Part shown: positions 1 through 14,770 of the stretch, one piece after another
Layout of the letters: each line of letters begins with the position of its first letter
Numbering within the stretch: position 1 is the first letter of the stretch
NCBI GenBank assembly: GCA_963966185.1
Contig: CAWZYM010000188.1
Span: 587,501 to 651,500 of the forward strand
DNA length: 64,000 nucleotides
Direction: 5' to 3'
Origin: Rhabditoides inermis
Lineage: Eukaryota > Nematoda > Chromadorea > Rhabditida > Rhabditidae
Position numbers and translations under genes: made by a program
Notes under the pieces: model-generated
The model's input: the letters and a program-made list of their open reading frames with translations, nothing else
Databases searched by the model: none
Told to the model about the DNA's origin: nothing

Positions 1-250
1 TAGATTCGCACGGTTCCATAGGGCAGATCACTAATTGACGGCATCTTTGTATCTTTTCTCCGAAAGAAGTTATGAGCGATCTCGCACTCGCACTAGGCGA
101 AAGGCCAGCGTGTGGGTGGGTGTCGTTTCCAGTCACGCTAGCTGATAGCTAGCCCTCTGCTGGCGGGCGAGCGCGAGAGCACGCGAGAGAGCACGCTGTT
201 TGGAGAGAGACAGATGTACTTTGGTGGCTGCGATCAGTAGGAATTTAGTA

Positions 251-2316
251 AGGGGAGAGAGAAAGAGAGAACGAGAGAACGAGAGAACGAGAGAACGAGA
301 GAACGAGAGAACGAGAGAACGATATAACGAGAGAAAAGGAGAAAAAGAGAGGAGGGAAGGAGGGAAGGAGAGACGGAGAGAACGAGAGAACGAGAGAACG
401 AGAGAAGGATAGAAAGAGAGAACGAGAGAACGAGAGAACCAGAGAAAGAGAGAAAGATATAAAAAGAGAACGAGAGAGCTAGAGAACGAGAGAAAGAGAG
501 AAAGGGAGAAGGAGGGAAGGAGGGATGGAGAGAAGAAGAGAAGGATAGAAAGAGAGAACGAGAGAACTAGAGAACGAAAGAAAGAGAGAAAGAGATAAAG
601 AGAGAACGAGAGAAAGCGAGAACGATATAACGAGAGAATTAGAGAACGAGAGAAAGAGAGAATGGGAGGAGGAGGGAAGGAGGGAAGGAGAGAAAGAGAG
701 AAAGAGAGAACGAGAAAACGAGAAAACGAGAGAAAGAGAAAACGAGAGAAAGAGAGAACGATATAACGAGAGAGCTAGAGAACGAGAGAAAGAGAGAAAG
801 GGAGAAGGAGGGAAGGAGGGATGGAGAGAAGAAGAGAAGGAGAGAAGGAGAGAACTAGAGAAAAAAGAGAAAGAGAGAAAGAGAGAAATAGAGAAAGAGA
901 GAAAGAGAGAAAGAGAGAAAGAGAGAAAGAGAGAAAGAGAGAAAGAGAGAAAGAGAGAAAGAGAGAAAGAGAGAAAGAGATAATGAGAGAACGAGAGAAA
1001 GAGAAACCGATAGAAAGAGAAAACGAGTGAAAGAGAGAACGATATAACGAGAGAACTAGAGAACGAGAGAAAGAGAGAAAGTGAGAAGGCGGGAAGGAGG
1101 GAAGGAAAGAAGGAGAGAACGAGACAACGAGAGAACGAGACAACGAGACAACGAGACAACGAGAGAACGAGAGAACGAGAAAACGAGAGCACGAGAGAAC
1201 GAGAAAAAGAGAGAACGATATAACGATATAACGAGAGAAATAGAGAACGAGAGAAAGAGAGAAAGAGAGAAGGAGAGAAGGAGGGAAGAAGAGAAGGAGA
1301 GACGGAGAGAACGAGAGAACGAGAGAACGAGAGAACGAGAGAAGGATAGAAAGAGAGAACGAGATAAAGAGAGAACGAGAGAACGAGAGAACGAGAGAAC
1401 GAGAAAACAAGAGAAAGAGAGAACAAGAGAAAGAGAGAACGAAAGAAAGAGAGAACGATATAACTAGAGAACGAGAGAACGAGAGAAAGAGAGAAGGAGG
1501 GTGGTAGGAGGGAAGGAGGGAAGAAGAGAAGGAGAGAAAGAGAGAAGGAGAGAAGGAGGGAAGAAGAGAAGGAGAGACGGAGAGAACGAGAGAACGAGAG
1601 AACGAGAGAAAGAGAGAAAGAGAGAAAGAGAGAAAGAGAGAACGAGAGAAAGAGAGAACTGGAGAACTAGAGAAAAAGAGAAAGGGAGAAGGAGGGAAGG
1701 AGGGAAGGAGAGAAGAAGAGAAGGAGACACGCGAGAACGAGAGAACGAGAGAACGAGAGAACGAGAGAACGAGAGAACGAGAGAAAGAGAAAACGAAATA
1801 ACGAGAGAACTAGATAACGAGAGAACGAGAGAACGAGAGAAAGAGAGAAAGGGAGAAGGGGGGAAGGAGGGAAGGAGAGAAGGAGAGACGGAGAGACGGA
1901 GAGAACGAGAGAACGAGAGAACGAGAGAACGAGAGAACGAGAGAAAGAGAGAACGAGAGAAAGAGAGAAAAGAGAGAAAAGAGAGAACGAGAGAAAGAGA
2001 GAAAAGAGAGAAAGGGAGAAAGAGAGAACGAGAGAACGAGAGAACTAGAGAACGAGAGAATGAGAGAAAGGGATAACGAGAGAACGAGAGAAAGAGAGAA
2101 CGAGAGAAAGAGAGAACGAGAGAAAGAGAGAAGGAAAGAAGGAGGGAAGGAGGGAAGGAGGGAAGGAGAGGAGGAGAGGAGGAGAGAAGGGGAGAAGGAG
2201 AGAAGGAGGGAAGGAATGGGAGGAGAGAAGGAGGAAAGGAGAGGAGGAGAGAAGGAAAGAAGGAGAGAAGGAGGGAAGGAATGGAAGGAGAGAACGAGAG
2301 AACGAGAAAATATCGA
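251..2316. repeat. purine-rich GAGAAC/GAGAAA low-complexity tract
   Basis: About 2 kb of the + strand is built almost wholly from 6-mer variants GAGAAC, GAGAAA, GAGAGA and GGAGGGAAG. Higher-order copies of a block with GATATAACGAGAGAA and GGAGAAGGAGGGAAGG recur every few hundred bases. It is open in several frames on both strands only because of its composition. The cysteine synthase gene to the right lacks its C-terminal exons, so the tract may lie in that gene's last intron. Bases 1-250 are unique-looking with no recognisable gene. Confidence 0.9.
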
Positions 2317-2416
2317 AAAAATTTGAAATGAAATTGATGAAATAATGAGAGAAGAACATGTTACATGTATGAAGACGAGAGAGAAAATTTCTATGAAATT
2401 CAACAAAAGGACATAT

Positions 2417-2906
2417 ATTATCTTTTAAAAGTACTTCCGTAAAAAGTGTTCTTTGTGTTAACCTGATTCAAGAAAAGCGCATGCATATATTATTAATTTT
2501 CGAAAAATCAAATCGTAAACACCTGAACATGAAAACTAACACAAACTTGCTCTTTCAAAACGTTGAATAATTTTTGAATAATTAATGTTGAATAATTCCA
2601 TGTTTTGTTTTTTTTGACATTTATACCTGAAACATTGAGTCAAACAACATCACGAATAACATTTTATTTTACTGATAAACCATAAATAATAAACCGCAAA
2701 AAACACTAAATAAACAAAACAATCGTATTATTCTGAATGTTACGTGTAACTATTCTATATTCGTTTGAAAGAGCAAGTTTGTGTTAGTTTTCATGTTCAG
2801 GTGTTTACGATTTGATTTTTCGAAAATTAATAATATATGCATGCGCTTTTCTTGAATCAGGTTAACACAAAGAACACTTTTTACGGAAGTACTTTTAAAA
2901 GATAAT
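2417..2906. mobile_element. foldback MITE with ~145 bp terminal inverted repeats (copy 1)
   Basis: Left arm 2417-2562 and right arm 2762-2906 are near-perfect reverse complements around a ~200 bp AT-rich centre. The ends read ATTATCTTTTAAAAGTAC and its complement. CATAT flanks both ends (2412-2416 and 2907-2911), a possible 5 bp target duplication. There is no coding capacity. A diverged relative lies at 16524-16903, with a similar arm layout (AAAAGTAC near the end, CATGCAT in the middle, GCTCTTTC at the inner end). Confidence 0.85.
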
Positions 2907-3169
2907 CATATAATCATATCTGGCACATTAGCAATAGATCCCCGAGGTTTTGAGTGTACACATTCACAGAAATTATGACAGTTTGTGGTTAGGTAGTGAG
3001 GTAAGAAGATGTGATATTATCATAATCACAATTACATTCACTAGCATGTCGTCATACACTCTTGTCCAACACGAGTCAAGTGTACACGTTGTACACGTTC
3101 ACATTGTCCATTGACCATCTCTCCTCCTCCTCCTCCTCCTCCTCCCCTCCCTCTTCTACCCACACCCAC

Positions 3170-5863
<2,694 letters not shown>

Positions 5864-7652
5864 GGTTCTGCAGAGAGAGGGGAGTGGACTGGGGAATCAA
5901 CCACGAGACGAGCAAGTTCACGCGGACAAGAGAACAGTGCGATGGGAGATGCGACAACAGGCACACAGCAAGTAAGCCAAGGTTGACGAGCGCGATAAAG
6001 AAAGTAAGGAGTAAGGTAGAAGCTGATGCATGCTGGACAATAGCACGCATCCGCGAGACTACCAAACTGTGTACTACACTGTATTTTACCGTAAAAACTA
6101 CACAATTACTTGTCGCTATGTGTTACTTGATTTGAGATAAACATTTTGCATTTGCAAGTATGTCAAGCCGCGTATCAGCATAGGTCGAAGAACATTGTCT
6201 ACGTTTGGTGATACACAACTGTACGACAACATGCGTAAGTTGTAGTCGGGAGTGTGTGGGAAACAGGAATCGGTAAAACTAGTGCAGAGGTATAGATTCA
6301 ATGGGTACACGGGGCCCGAATCAAAACAAGCAAGTGCATCAGGCGGTGCGCACTCAATTATCCCGGCAATGTTGTTGATACAATCAATTCTAATCATATC
6401 ATGAAGGCTGCAAAGGTCGAATGATTCAGAAGGGTGGGGGAGAAGCGGAAACACGTGGAATACAAAATATTAGTGCATCAAGGAAGCGATCGCGCTACAC
6501 ACTGAATCACGATACGTTTGGTGTGTTATCACACAACGAACGCTTATCATAAGCACCGAGAAACTGGATAATCTGCACAGTTCGGGAAAGCGTAGACTGT
6601 AAGAACAACGCATACTACATACATGAATACTACACAACTACTGCGACAGAACATGTTATATCGCTTTTATCGCGCCTAATACGTGACTTTTGCGAGTATC
6701 TAAAGTAGGTTCTATTTTGTGAGAAATGTATACTGTCAAAAAACTCTACACACATTCAAACAGTCAAATGTCTCTCGCCATCCATCCAGACGCGAAACTG
6801 TAAATGCACAAACACAAACACGAGTGATTGCCAGTGACTGAAAGAAACGACCAGTCTATCAATACTCCTTGCCAAATACGGTTCCGCATAGTGCTATTCG
6901 CAGCTCATAAAACACACATACACAATGAACAATAGACTTCCGGAGCGAGCGACCTCGCCTCGAAAGGTTAGCAATAATGACGACGATGATGATGACAATT
7001 TGCGGTGATTGAAGAATGATAAATCTGTTTCCGTTATCTACAGTAGACATCGCAAATGTGACAAGCGTATCACATCGATGTCATACAGGTGATCTACAAT
7101 CTGTGAGCAGTGTACACCGGCGCGACGACAAACCTGCTGCGTTGCCACTAATGAACATCCGAAAAAAAGCTATTCGATAGTCCTCGAACATTAGCAGAAT
7201 GCACTCGAATCAAATCGATCAGAAAGCACTCGTACACAAACAAAAACAACAAGTCCACAAACAAACCGGAAACGGCGCAGCAGCCAAGTGGGCGGAGCCT
7301 CTTGTTCGTGAAATTGGCAAGCGACACACACTTGCCTCTCTTTATCGCTCCTCCCACTTGCCCTCTCTCGACTTCTGTCACAACGGTAACACTCCTACAA
7401 TGATCAAACTTTATCATTTATATAACATAAACTTTGTAAGACACAACAATATTATGGCAATATCGCCCGACCTCGATAAGACACAATCATAGGCAAGTAA
7501 TGGAGATACAAACACTGTAAGAGGTAAAACGTCATGGCCACCACCACTGCAAACAGATATAAAACGCTACAAATAACTGTAAATAAGTGAGATACAAGAG
7601 AGTAAAGATGATCCGATTAATACATTTAAGTGAAGCCCATAGCACCAGGCGC
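5864..7652. other. intergenic, promoter side of the cysteine synthase gene
   Basis: About 1.8 kb between two genes read leftwards. It should contain the cysteine synthase promoter next to 5863 and the 3' UTR of the next gene next to 7652. I see no convincing exon, RNA gene or repeat array here. Confidence 0.5.
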
Positions 7653-10600
7653 TCATTTCTTGAGCAGATCGGCAAAGAACGAGTTGAACACGTCGTCCGT
7701 CTTGAGAGTCGTTTCCAGAGCAGACTTGGGCGCAGAGAAGTCTAAAATAAATCGATAATAAAACAATCGATACAATCAATACCCACCCAGTCCCAACAGG
7801 TCCTCGACAGCACTAGTCGTCTGCGCCGGCTCAACGGGAGGGAACATGTCCACCTGCTTTCTCTCGCCCTGTCCGTTCTGCTCCATAGCAAGCAGCACGC
7901 CTTTCGTCGTCTCCTCCCGCGCCGTCTGCCCACAATGTGCCAGAGCAAGCGCAGTCCTCTCCTCATTCACTGCAGTCTGCACTGGGAGAAACACGCTCCT
8001 CTCCTCTTCCCTCTGCTGATCAGGCATGGGCACCATCGCCCCCTCCTCCTCCTCCTCCTTCTCATTATCCGTGTCCTGGAGAATCTGCTGCTCCGTCACG
8101 ACAACGTCCACCGGCTCGTGGCGAGGATCCACGCGACGAAACCACCACTGCAACAGAAGAGTGAACAACAACAACAACAAACAGACAAACAACAATAGCC
8201 ACTCACCCCTCCCTTGTGCCGAGGCTGGTCTCTGGCGCGCAGCTTCCTCTCCCCTCCTCCTCCTCCTCCTCCTCCTCCTCCTCTCTGCTCCTCCTCCACA
8301 TTCTCCTTCTCACTCTCCGGCCGAGTCGTAATCTCACCGCCCTTCACTCCCATCAACGCAAACATATCCGCATCCTGAAAGAAAGAATTTCTAAAATCAG
8401 AAATTATATGTTTCATGCTTCACCCACAATGAATTCAAATTGATAGGAAAATAATAATATACGTGAGTATAACGAACTCAAACGATAAATCACTAAACCC
8501 TAAACCTATACGTTCCGTGGACCACTCATAACAAATCCCCACTTTCTCGACATAATACCGGACTACACTTGTTAAACCAGCTAAATTGTACGCACCAAAC
8601 CCTTTCTTACTGATTGTCGGAATATGATTGGGACATGATATCTTGCTGAGCGCCACGCTCCACGCACCTCATCCACCATCGCAATCCCGTCCACCTCCAT
8701 CACTGGAGCAGCACCTGTCGATTTGGCCTGTCCGCCTTGCCCCTTCTGTCCTGGCTGCTTCTTCGGCTGTAGAACTCCAACCTAAAACGACCATGCTAAT
8801 TCCCACTATTCGAACCCTTCAAAACGGCTTCCAGTTTTGCAGAAACTGATCTGCTAGCTACATGAAGTGTCCACCCACCTCTCCTCCTCCTCCTCCCTCC
8901 CTCTTCCTCTGCTCCTTCATCTGCTTCTTGCTGAGCATCTGCGTCGAGCTGCCATCGACCAGAGAGAACGTGTGACCGCGTCCGGAGAGAAGGTTGTCGA
9001 GCAGGTACGGAACTGCAAAGAAATACTCACTCCATTCTTACACTTCTCTTTCAGTCGACTGACGATTCACACAACTACTCACTCTCCCTCTGACGCGAGA
9101 AGGGTGAAGGGAGACCATAACTACCAACCTCAACCATCTCTCCATTCCAACTTACCCTGAGATGGGAGATGAAGACCACGACTCACGACTCATTTCACCC
9201 ATCCTACTCCATACCTATCACCTACTCTCCAATCCAACTCACCACTCTCCCTCTGCTCCTCCTCCTCCTCTCCTCCCTCCCCCTTCTCCACAGCCCGCCT
9301 CCTCGCCCTCTCCTCCTTCCGCTCAGCCCGTTCCTGCTTCCTCTTCCTCTTCTCGGCCAGGGCTGCGCGCGCCGCCATCTGAACCATCTCTCTCTCACCC
9401 TCTCTCTCTCTTTCTCTTTCTCTTTCTCTTTCTCTTTCTCTCTCTCTCTCCCTCTCCCCACTCACCGCCGTGGCCAGCTTCTCCTCATGCGTCTCCACCA
9501 AGTGGCAGTGCGGCTCGTCGCCGTACCTGCAATCAATCAATCAATCAAGCAATCAATACAAATCGATAATACAATCAATAACACTCACATAAACTCCCCA
9601 GTCGCCGTTCGCATCGGTACAACACAGCGCTGGATTGGCTGAAACCGTAAGTAAGGGAGGGTTTTATCACCTGTCCGAAGGTAATGTATGGACAAAGTTT
9701 GGGTCTTTGAATTTGACTCGTCCAACAACGCGACATAGTAGAGTGCAGAGTGTAATCATTACACACATAACAAAACACACCGATCACCGAACCAAAAAAA
9801 ACACCTTGTAACTCAACCCGAACCCGATGTGTAAAGTTGCAGTCAGTCTCTCTTCAAAACACACCCGAAAATCTTTGTAAAACTTGAGAATTATCTTTTG
9901 AATATTCATCAAAACACTCCCGAATTGCCTTGGGATTTAGGAATACTCCTTACTCCCGAATACCCGTCGAACACGAAATTGCTTTCGAGAGAGACTGAGC
10001 GCTACTGAACCCGCAATCCCCCCTACCATATCCGAATCTCCTACCGCACCTCATCCGGATCCACATCGTCCGGGCAGCAGCCGATCCGCTGCGAGAGCGA
10101 GAGGGCAGAGTGGGACGAACTAAAACCAACCTCGTTATTAGTAAAAAGGACCGACAAGAACTTTGAGAAACAGATAAAGTAACGGCAAGCAACAAAACCA
10201 ACTACTACCTTCCACTCAAAACTATGCACATATCCATGCCCACCCGCACTCACACCGTAGACGTCTGCTGTACGTGGTCCGTCTCTGTCTCGGCCACCGT
10301 ATCCTGGTTGGCAAACAACGAGGCGGCGTCAAACGAAGACACATCCAGGGGGGCAAAGTGGCGCACCTCAAATACACCTCATTCAAGCTAGTAAAAACAC
10401 GCTTCTCCAACATTAGTTAGATAGCGATAGTGGATCCGTGACAATCTAAGCGTGCCATCGAAAAATAACCAAAATACTAACGAAACATGTAACACTCTCA
10501 CCACAAATATGTTTCACCACTCAGATCCACCCAGCACACACCATACTCCGCCATCCTTTGATGCAACCATCCCACACCCACCTGCTCGACCTGCCTGGCT

Positions 10601-10961
10601 TCTGCCTGCACCAGTATGGGCGACTCTTGTGGGCGGAACTCGCCGCCGAGGGAAGGCAGTCCTCCCCCTCCTCCCCCTCCTCCTCCCCCTCCTGCTCCTC
10701 CTCTTCCCAGTGCCGGGTCCAGCACCAGCTCGCTCAGCTCAGTCATCACGCGAGCCAGCGAGCCGGACGAGGACGACTGGAACGATAACTGTTGTCTCCC
10801 CAACGCCCCAACCACTCGCAACCTACAATCATGTGTCGGCATCTTCCCTCTACTCCTCCCCATTCTCACCATCTATCCACCCACCACCCTAGTCGCCCCA
10901 CTCACAATGTCGCCCACTCTTTTTCCCTTCATCTTCCCTAGACCTCTCTCCTTGTTCTTCC

Positions 10962-11000
<39 letters not shown>

Positions 11001-12037
11001 CTCCACCCTCCACTCACAATGTAGCTGTCCGTGTTCTCCTCTCCTCCTCCTCCTCCTCCTCCTCCTCCTCCCCCTGCCTCTTCCCTCACCGCCGCCGTCA
11101 CACCATCCATATCGATCAGACACGGATTGCCCTGAAAAGCGGTTCTAGTTTACTGATCACTAAATACGCCCCTATGTATTCGTATTCGAATATTAAAACA
11201 ATGGACAATTCAACCACCCAAAAATCTGACACCGAAAATATGTTTCACAATGAGTAAAAAGGAACCGTCAGGTTAGGCTACATTAATGGGTATGCACGAT
11301 ATAGAGAAAAAAACTAGAAAAAGCTCAACAAACACCAACCCTACTCACTAGTCACGACTGACTGAGTGAGTATATCGAGTTTACCATCTACTATCTACTG
11401 TCTGCCCTCCCTATTCACCTTCCATGTTAGTCAGCATGCACATTGTCTTGTCACGTTTGTGACTCCAAATTCCAAATAAACGTTTAGATTTCGCAAACTA
11501 TAAAAATAGACACAAGTGATAATTCGTATCACGTTCGACATATCCATTCATAATCATAATTCGAATAATCATAATTCCACACACTCAGAAATAGTAAAAA
11601 GACAAGGACGGATCGACTTGACGTTGTGCAGTTCAACTATCTAACATATTTCTATCATCAGCATCTTCCATGACCATAACACAGCTATACACACTCAGAA
11701 AGAGAAGAAGACACCCACCGACCGGCTCGCCATTGTGTACTGTGTGCATATCTGTTATCAAGTATAATTTCAATGCCCCTACCGGCTAATCCCTGATGAT
11801 GGTCCCGGCTCCCGGCCGATCACACATTCGGTCTGATGCAAGGGACCGAAACCGAATGTGCGTTTTGCCATTTACATATACTCTTTTCTGCATATTTTTG
11901 TCCTAAGCTAATACATAAATGAGAAAAAGACGCACCGACTCGACGTTGTGAATGTCGACAATCTTACACTTGAACTGGTGGCCGGGCAGCTCCAGACAAC
12001 GAGTGTACGACACAACCGCACCCTCGGTCAGCTCGCT
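7653..12037 (-). CDS. unrecognised charged protein with C-terminal clathrin-box-like motif, 5' end unresolved
   Basis: Thirteen exons join in frame for 558 codons: complement of 11936-12037, 11018-11131, 10582-10776, 10256-10366, 10050-10088, 9589-9638, 9466-9526, 9243-9378, 8879-9012, 8668-8781, 8207-8374, 7787-8147 and 7653-7741 (stop TGA at 7653). I do not recognise the family. The order is: a folded-looking N-terminal part with four cysteines, a polyglycine run, a Ser-rich stretch, RIGCCPDDVDPDE, a conserved-looking block around GEFMYGDEPHCHLVETH, a Lys/Arg/Glu helix, a second polyglycine run, an acidic stretch, and a tail reading EDLLGLDFS and ending in ADLLKK. LLGLD fits the clathrin-box pattern, so a trafficking role is possible but unproven. 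The first visible exon starts without Met, so at least one upstream exon is missing from my model. The exon at 10582-10776 could begin further upstream, at 10822, but that would break phase. Confidence 0.72.
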
Positions 12038-13234
12038 CTGAAAATGCACCAGTACAGTAATACAAAGTACAGTAATACTGTAGTGTGTATTAGGTACCAA
12101 AATCCACGCTCAACTCGCTCTCCGAATGCACAGTGAGACTATAGCATAAGATACAGTAATATAGTATCAGATACAACAGTTCACGCAGAGCTCTTTCTAG
12201 TAGATTGAGAACATGAATTCTACTAAAACTTAAATTCATAACAACAGGTCAGCTCTCATCAGTTCATCGGTGTCTATCTTTTCCATAGTGCAGAGAGCGT
12301 GAATTGACGGTGTAATAATGACATAGTAGGAAACACAAATAACACGTACGGCACAAACGTGTACATGTGATGTGTGCTCACTGACTCACCCATTTCAATC
12401 AATCCCGCATAACTCACACCAAACAACAAACATCGCGCAATATTCCCCAGGAACAAAGAGGACCTTTCCATCACTCCCACCTCTCTGCCTCCATCGTCTA
12501 TTTGTACATTCAACCCACATTGTCTAACCAATGAAAAAGAGAGAGCAGTCAAATTTCCAGACCACACGGAACAAATATACCCTCTTATTGGAAATACGAT
12601 ATGGCTCGATAGTATAAAAGTGAAGCCGCCTTCCTATATGGCAGCCGGCTGAATACGACTACTAGTATAGTTTGTATACTCGGTTACATATTCAAATTGT
12701 CTATCTTGTCATTTTTTGATTCCGAAATGTGTAATTAACTTTAGAAAAATTGAGAACTCTGCTTGATTAGACTTGCAAATGACCCTTATTTTCCTAAAAA
12801 AAAAAAGAGACCACCAAGCGAGCGAATTGCGCGGTCGTATGGCCTCGCGCGGACCGGGTGGGGTGCCCTATATTAGATCGCAACACACGTCTTAGATGTG
12901 CCAGTTATGGCCGTGCCTTATTAAAACATCTGTACCATCTTCATATCTATAAAATCACGAATGTTCATTATACATTACAGTACTTTTACAACATTCTTTG
13001 CATCAAATCTCTCTTCTAATGAAATCCGGGTATGCCACTCCCCAAATGTACAACATTTTCACGCAATATATTATTCATGATTTCATGATCATATGCTTTC
13101 TAAACATATGATCATGAAATAGCGACCCCGAATAAAAGCATTTGATTTGATTTGATTTCACGCGCCACTAACCCCCATCGCCTTCTACTACTACCTTTAC
13201 GCATTCTCCGTCTCCATTGCTGCCATTGCAGACC
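12038..13234. other. intergenic between divergent genes
   Basis: This holds the unresolved 5' end of the leftward gene and the promoter of the rightward neuropeptide gene. An imperfect echo of the exon edge at 12037 is at about 12104-12135. A hairpin and a retroposon-like tail lie at 13080-13160. No other gene is visible. Confidence 0.5.
13080..13160. repeat. perfect 16 bp hairpin plus retroposon-like tail
   Basis: ATTTCATGATCATATG at 13080-13095 and its exact complement at 13105-13120 flank a 9 nt loop. It is followed by GAATAAAAGCATTTGATTTG and repeated GATTT, resembling tails at about 32380, 40020 and 54725. Confidence 0.7.
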
Positions 13235-14063
13235 ATGCACCCGCTGCTGCTCCCTCTCCTCTGCCTCCTCTCTTCCTCTCTCGCCATTCCACTCGCAGAC
13301 TACCCATTCAACCAGCTGCAACAACCCGGAGTCGTCTCATACCTCGACTACGATCCCAGGTCGGTCAAAATACGCCTTGGAACTTACAACGAGGATTAGG
13401 TCACAGAAGTTAATATACACCAAATCGGTGTTCTAGGGGGCCACTATTCAAAAACCGTTTCCTATCAAAACACACCCTATTCGACGTCACAGTCTGGTCA
13501 TGGTCTGAGTCGACTGAGACCCGCCGTACAGTGAAAATGGAGAATACCCTACATCTAACCACTGACCGAGTGTCAACAAAAAGTCAAAAAAGTGTCGGCA
13601 AAAAGAAATACACCGGTAGGGTTCGAACCAAAATTCGAAACGTACAGCCGGTCCTGTGAATTTAAAAATGCTTTTCAAAAGGGGACCTCATAGGGTATCT
13701 CTGACATCAAATTGGTCACCATCGGCTTCAATGACTTAATCGACACTTGTTAGCAATAACTTTCCCACGACTAAAAATACGTATCAGCTCGAATACTGAT
13801 ATACTACCAGTTGATCAGTTGAACAATGTCAGTATTCCAAAATTGTCTTTTAGAAGAAAATGCCATCCACAGTTGCGAACAGAAAATGCATTCTGCAACA
13901 ATTCTAAGCAACACTACAATTCTACAATCTACGGTATTGCAGATCCGCCTTCACCCCCGATGTCGCTCCCTCCTCCTCCTCCTCTTCCTCAGACCAGCCC
14001 TCCGCCCTCTCCAAGCGAGCCATGCTGCGCATGGGAAAGCGGGCCATTATGAGGATGGGATAA
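13235..14063 (+). CDS. neuropeptide-like precursor with two xMxRM-amide peptides
   Basis: Secreted peptide precursor of 81 residues in two exons, 13235-13359 and 13943-14063 (125 + 121 bp, in frame). A hydrophobic leucine-rich signal peptide of ~18 residues is followed by a spacer with a Ser run. The end reads SKR-AMLRMG-KR-AIMRMG-stop. Dibasic KR sites and C-terminal Gly predict two amidated pentapeptides, AMLRM-amide and AIMRM-amide. The upstream in-frame codon at 13217 is TTG, not ATG, so 13235 is the start. The intron (13360-13942) has GTCGGT at the donor and TTGCAG at the acceptor. An AATAAA overlaps the stop (14063-14068). I cannot place it in a named nlp/flp family. Confidence 0.82.
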
Positions 14064-14525
14064 ATAAATGCCTTGTAATCCCGAGTTCTGCGCATGAGTA
14101 TATAAAATGTCGCTATTCCATTCTAGCCATAGGGATATTGTGTCAGACTCTCAGTCGTCTAGTCTCTTCGACGGCTACTAACAGTTCCATCTCACTCAAC
14201 TATCGTATGTTCGTATCATTGTATCACAGTCTCTCTCTCTCTCTCTCTCTCTCCACCTCTTCCACACACGACTTCTTTTCTGTTGGATAAATATTGTTAC
14301 CATTACCCGTTTTGCATATATTTCGCGCACCTTTCACAACTATGTATTAACCGAAACTAGACAATTTTTCGGGATGATCGTTTTCGCTTCTATCACTATT
14401 CCATTTCCAGTACATCTGCCCTCACTGAGCCAACTATCAAAAATCAAAACACCTTTTCATACGTTTCACCAAATTCGGATAATCTAATTCAGTGATTATC
14501 ACTCAATAACATTTTTCTTTCGTTG
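14064..14525. other. intergenic between convergent genes
   Basis: 3' sides of the neuropeptide gene and of the leftward gene, with a short (CT)n run near 14231-14255. Nothing else is recognised. Confidence 0.45.
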
Positions 14526-14736
14526 TTACCACAAATTAACGAGCCCCTCCCACTCTATCAACCAGCAAGCCCCGCCCCCGGTGGCCCCGCCCACCTTGAT
14601 GTCGTTGTCGAGGCACATAATGGGACAGAAGAGACCGTCCGGGCCCACCTCACTCCCATGCGAGTCGTCCACGGGGCGCACCACGCAGTACGTGTTCGGG
14701 GAGACCTGCGAGAAAAGGGAGTCCTCTCTCTCTCTC

Positions 14737-14770
<34 letters not shown>

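Noticed and set aside
479..1426. Long open frames rich in Ser/Leu/Phe or Arg/Glu in the GA tract
   Set aside because: They arise from a 6 bp repeat open in several frames on both strands, with no start context, splice sites or domain. The same holds for the 30257-31439 frames.
10582..10822. Longer version of the 10582-10776 exon starting at 10822
   Set aside because: Open, but its acceptor puts the exon out of phase with the preceding one. The TTCCAG acceptor at 10777 keeps phase.
13605..13625. GGTTCGAACC, like a tRNA T-loop / B box
   Set aside because: No A box, acceptor stem or cloverleaf can be drawn at the right distance on either strand.
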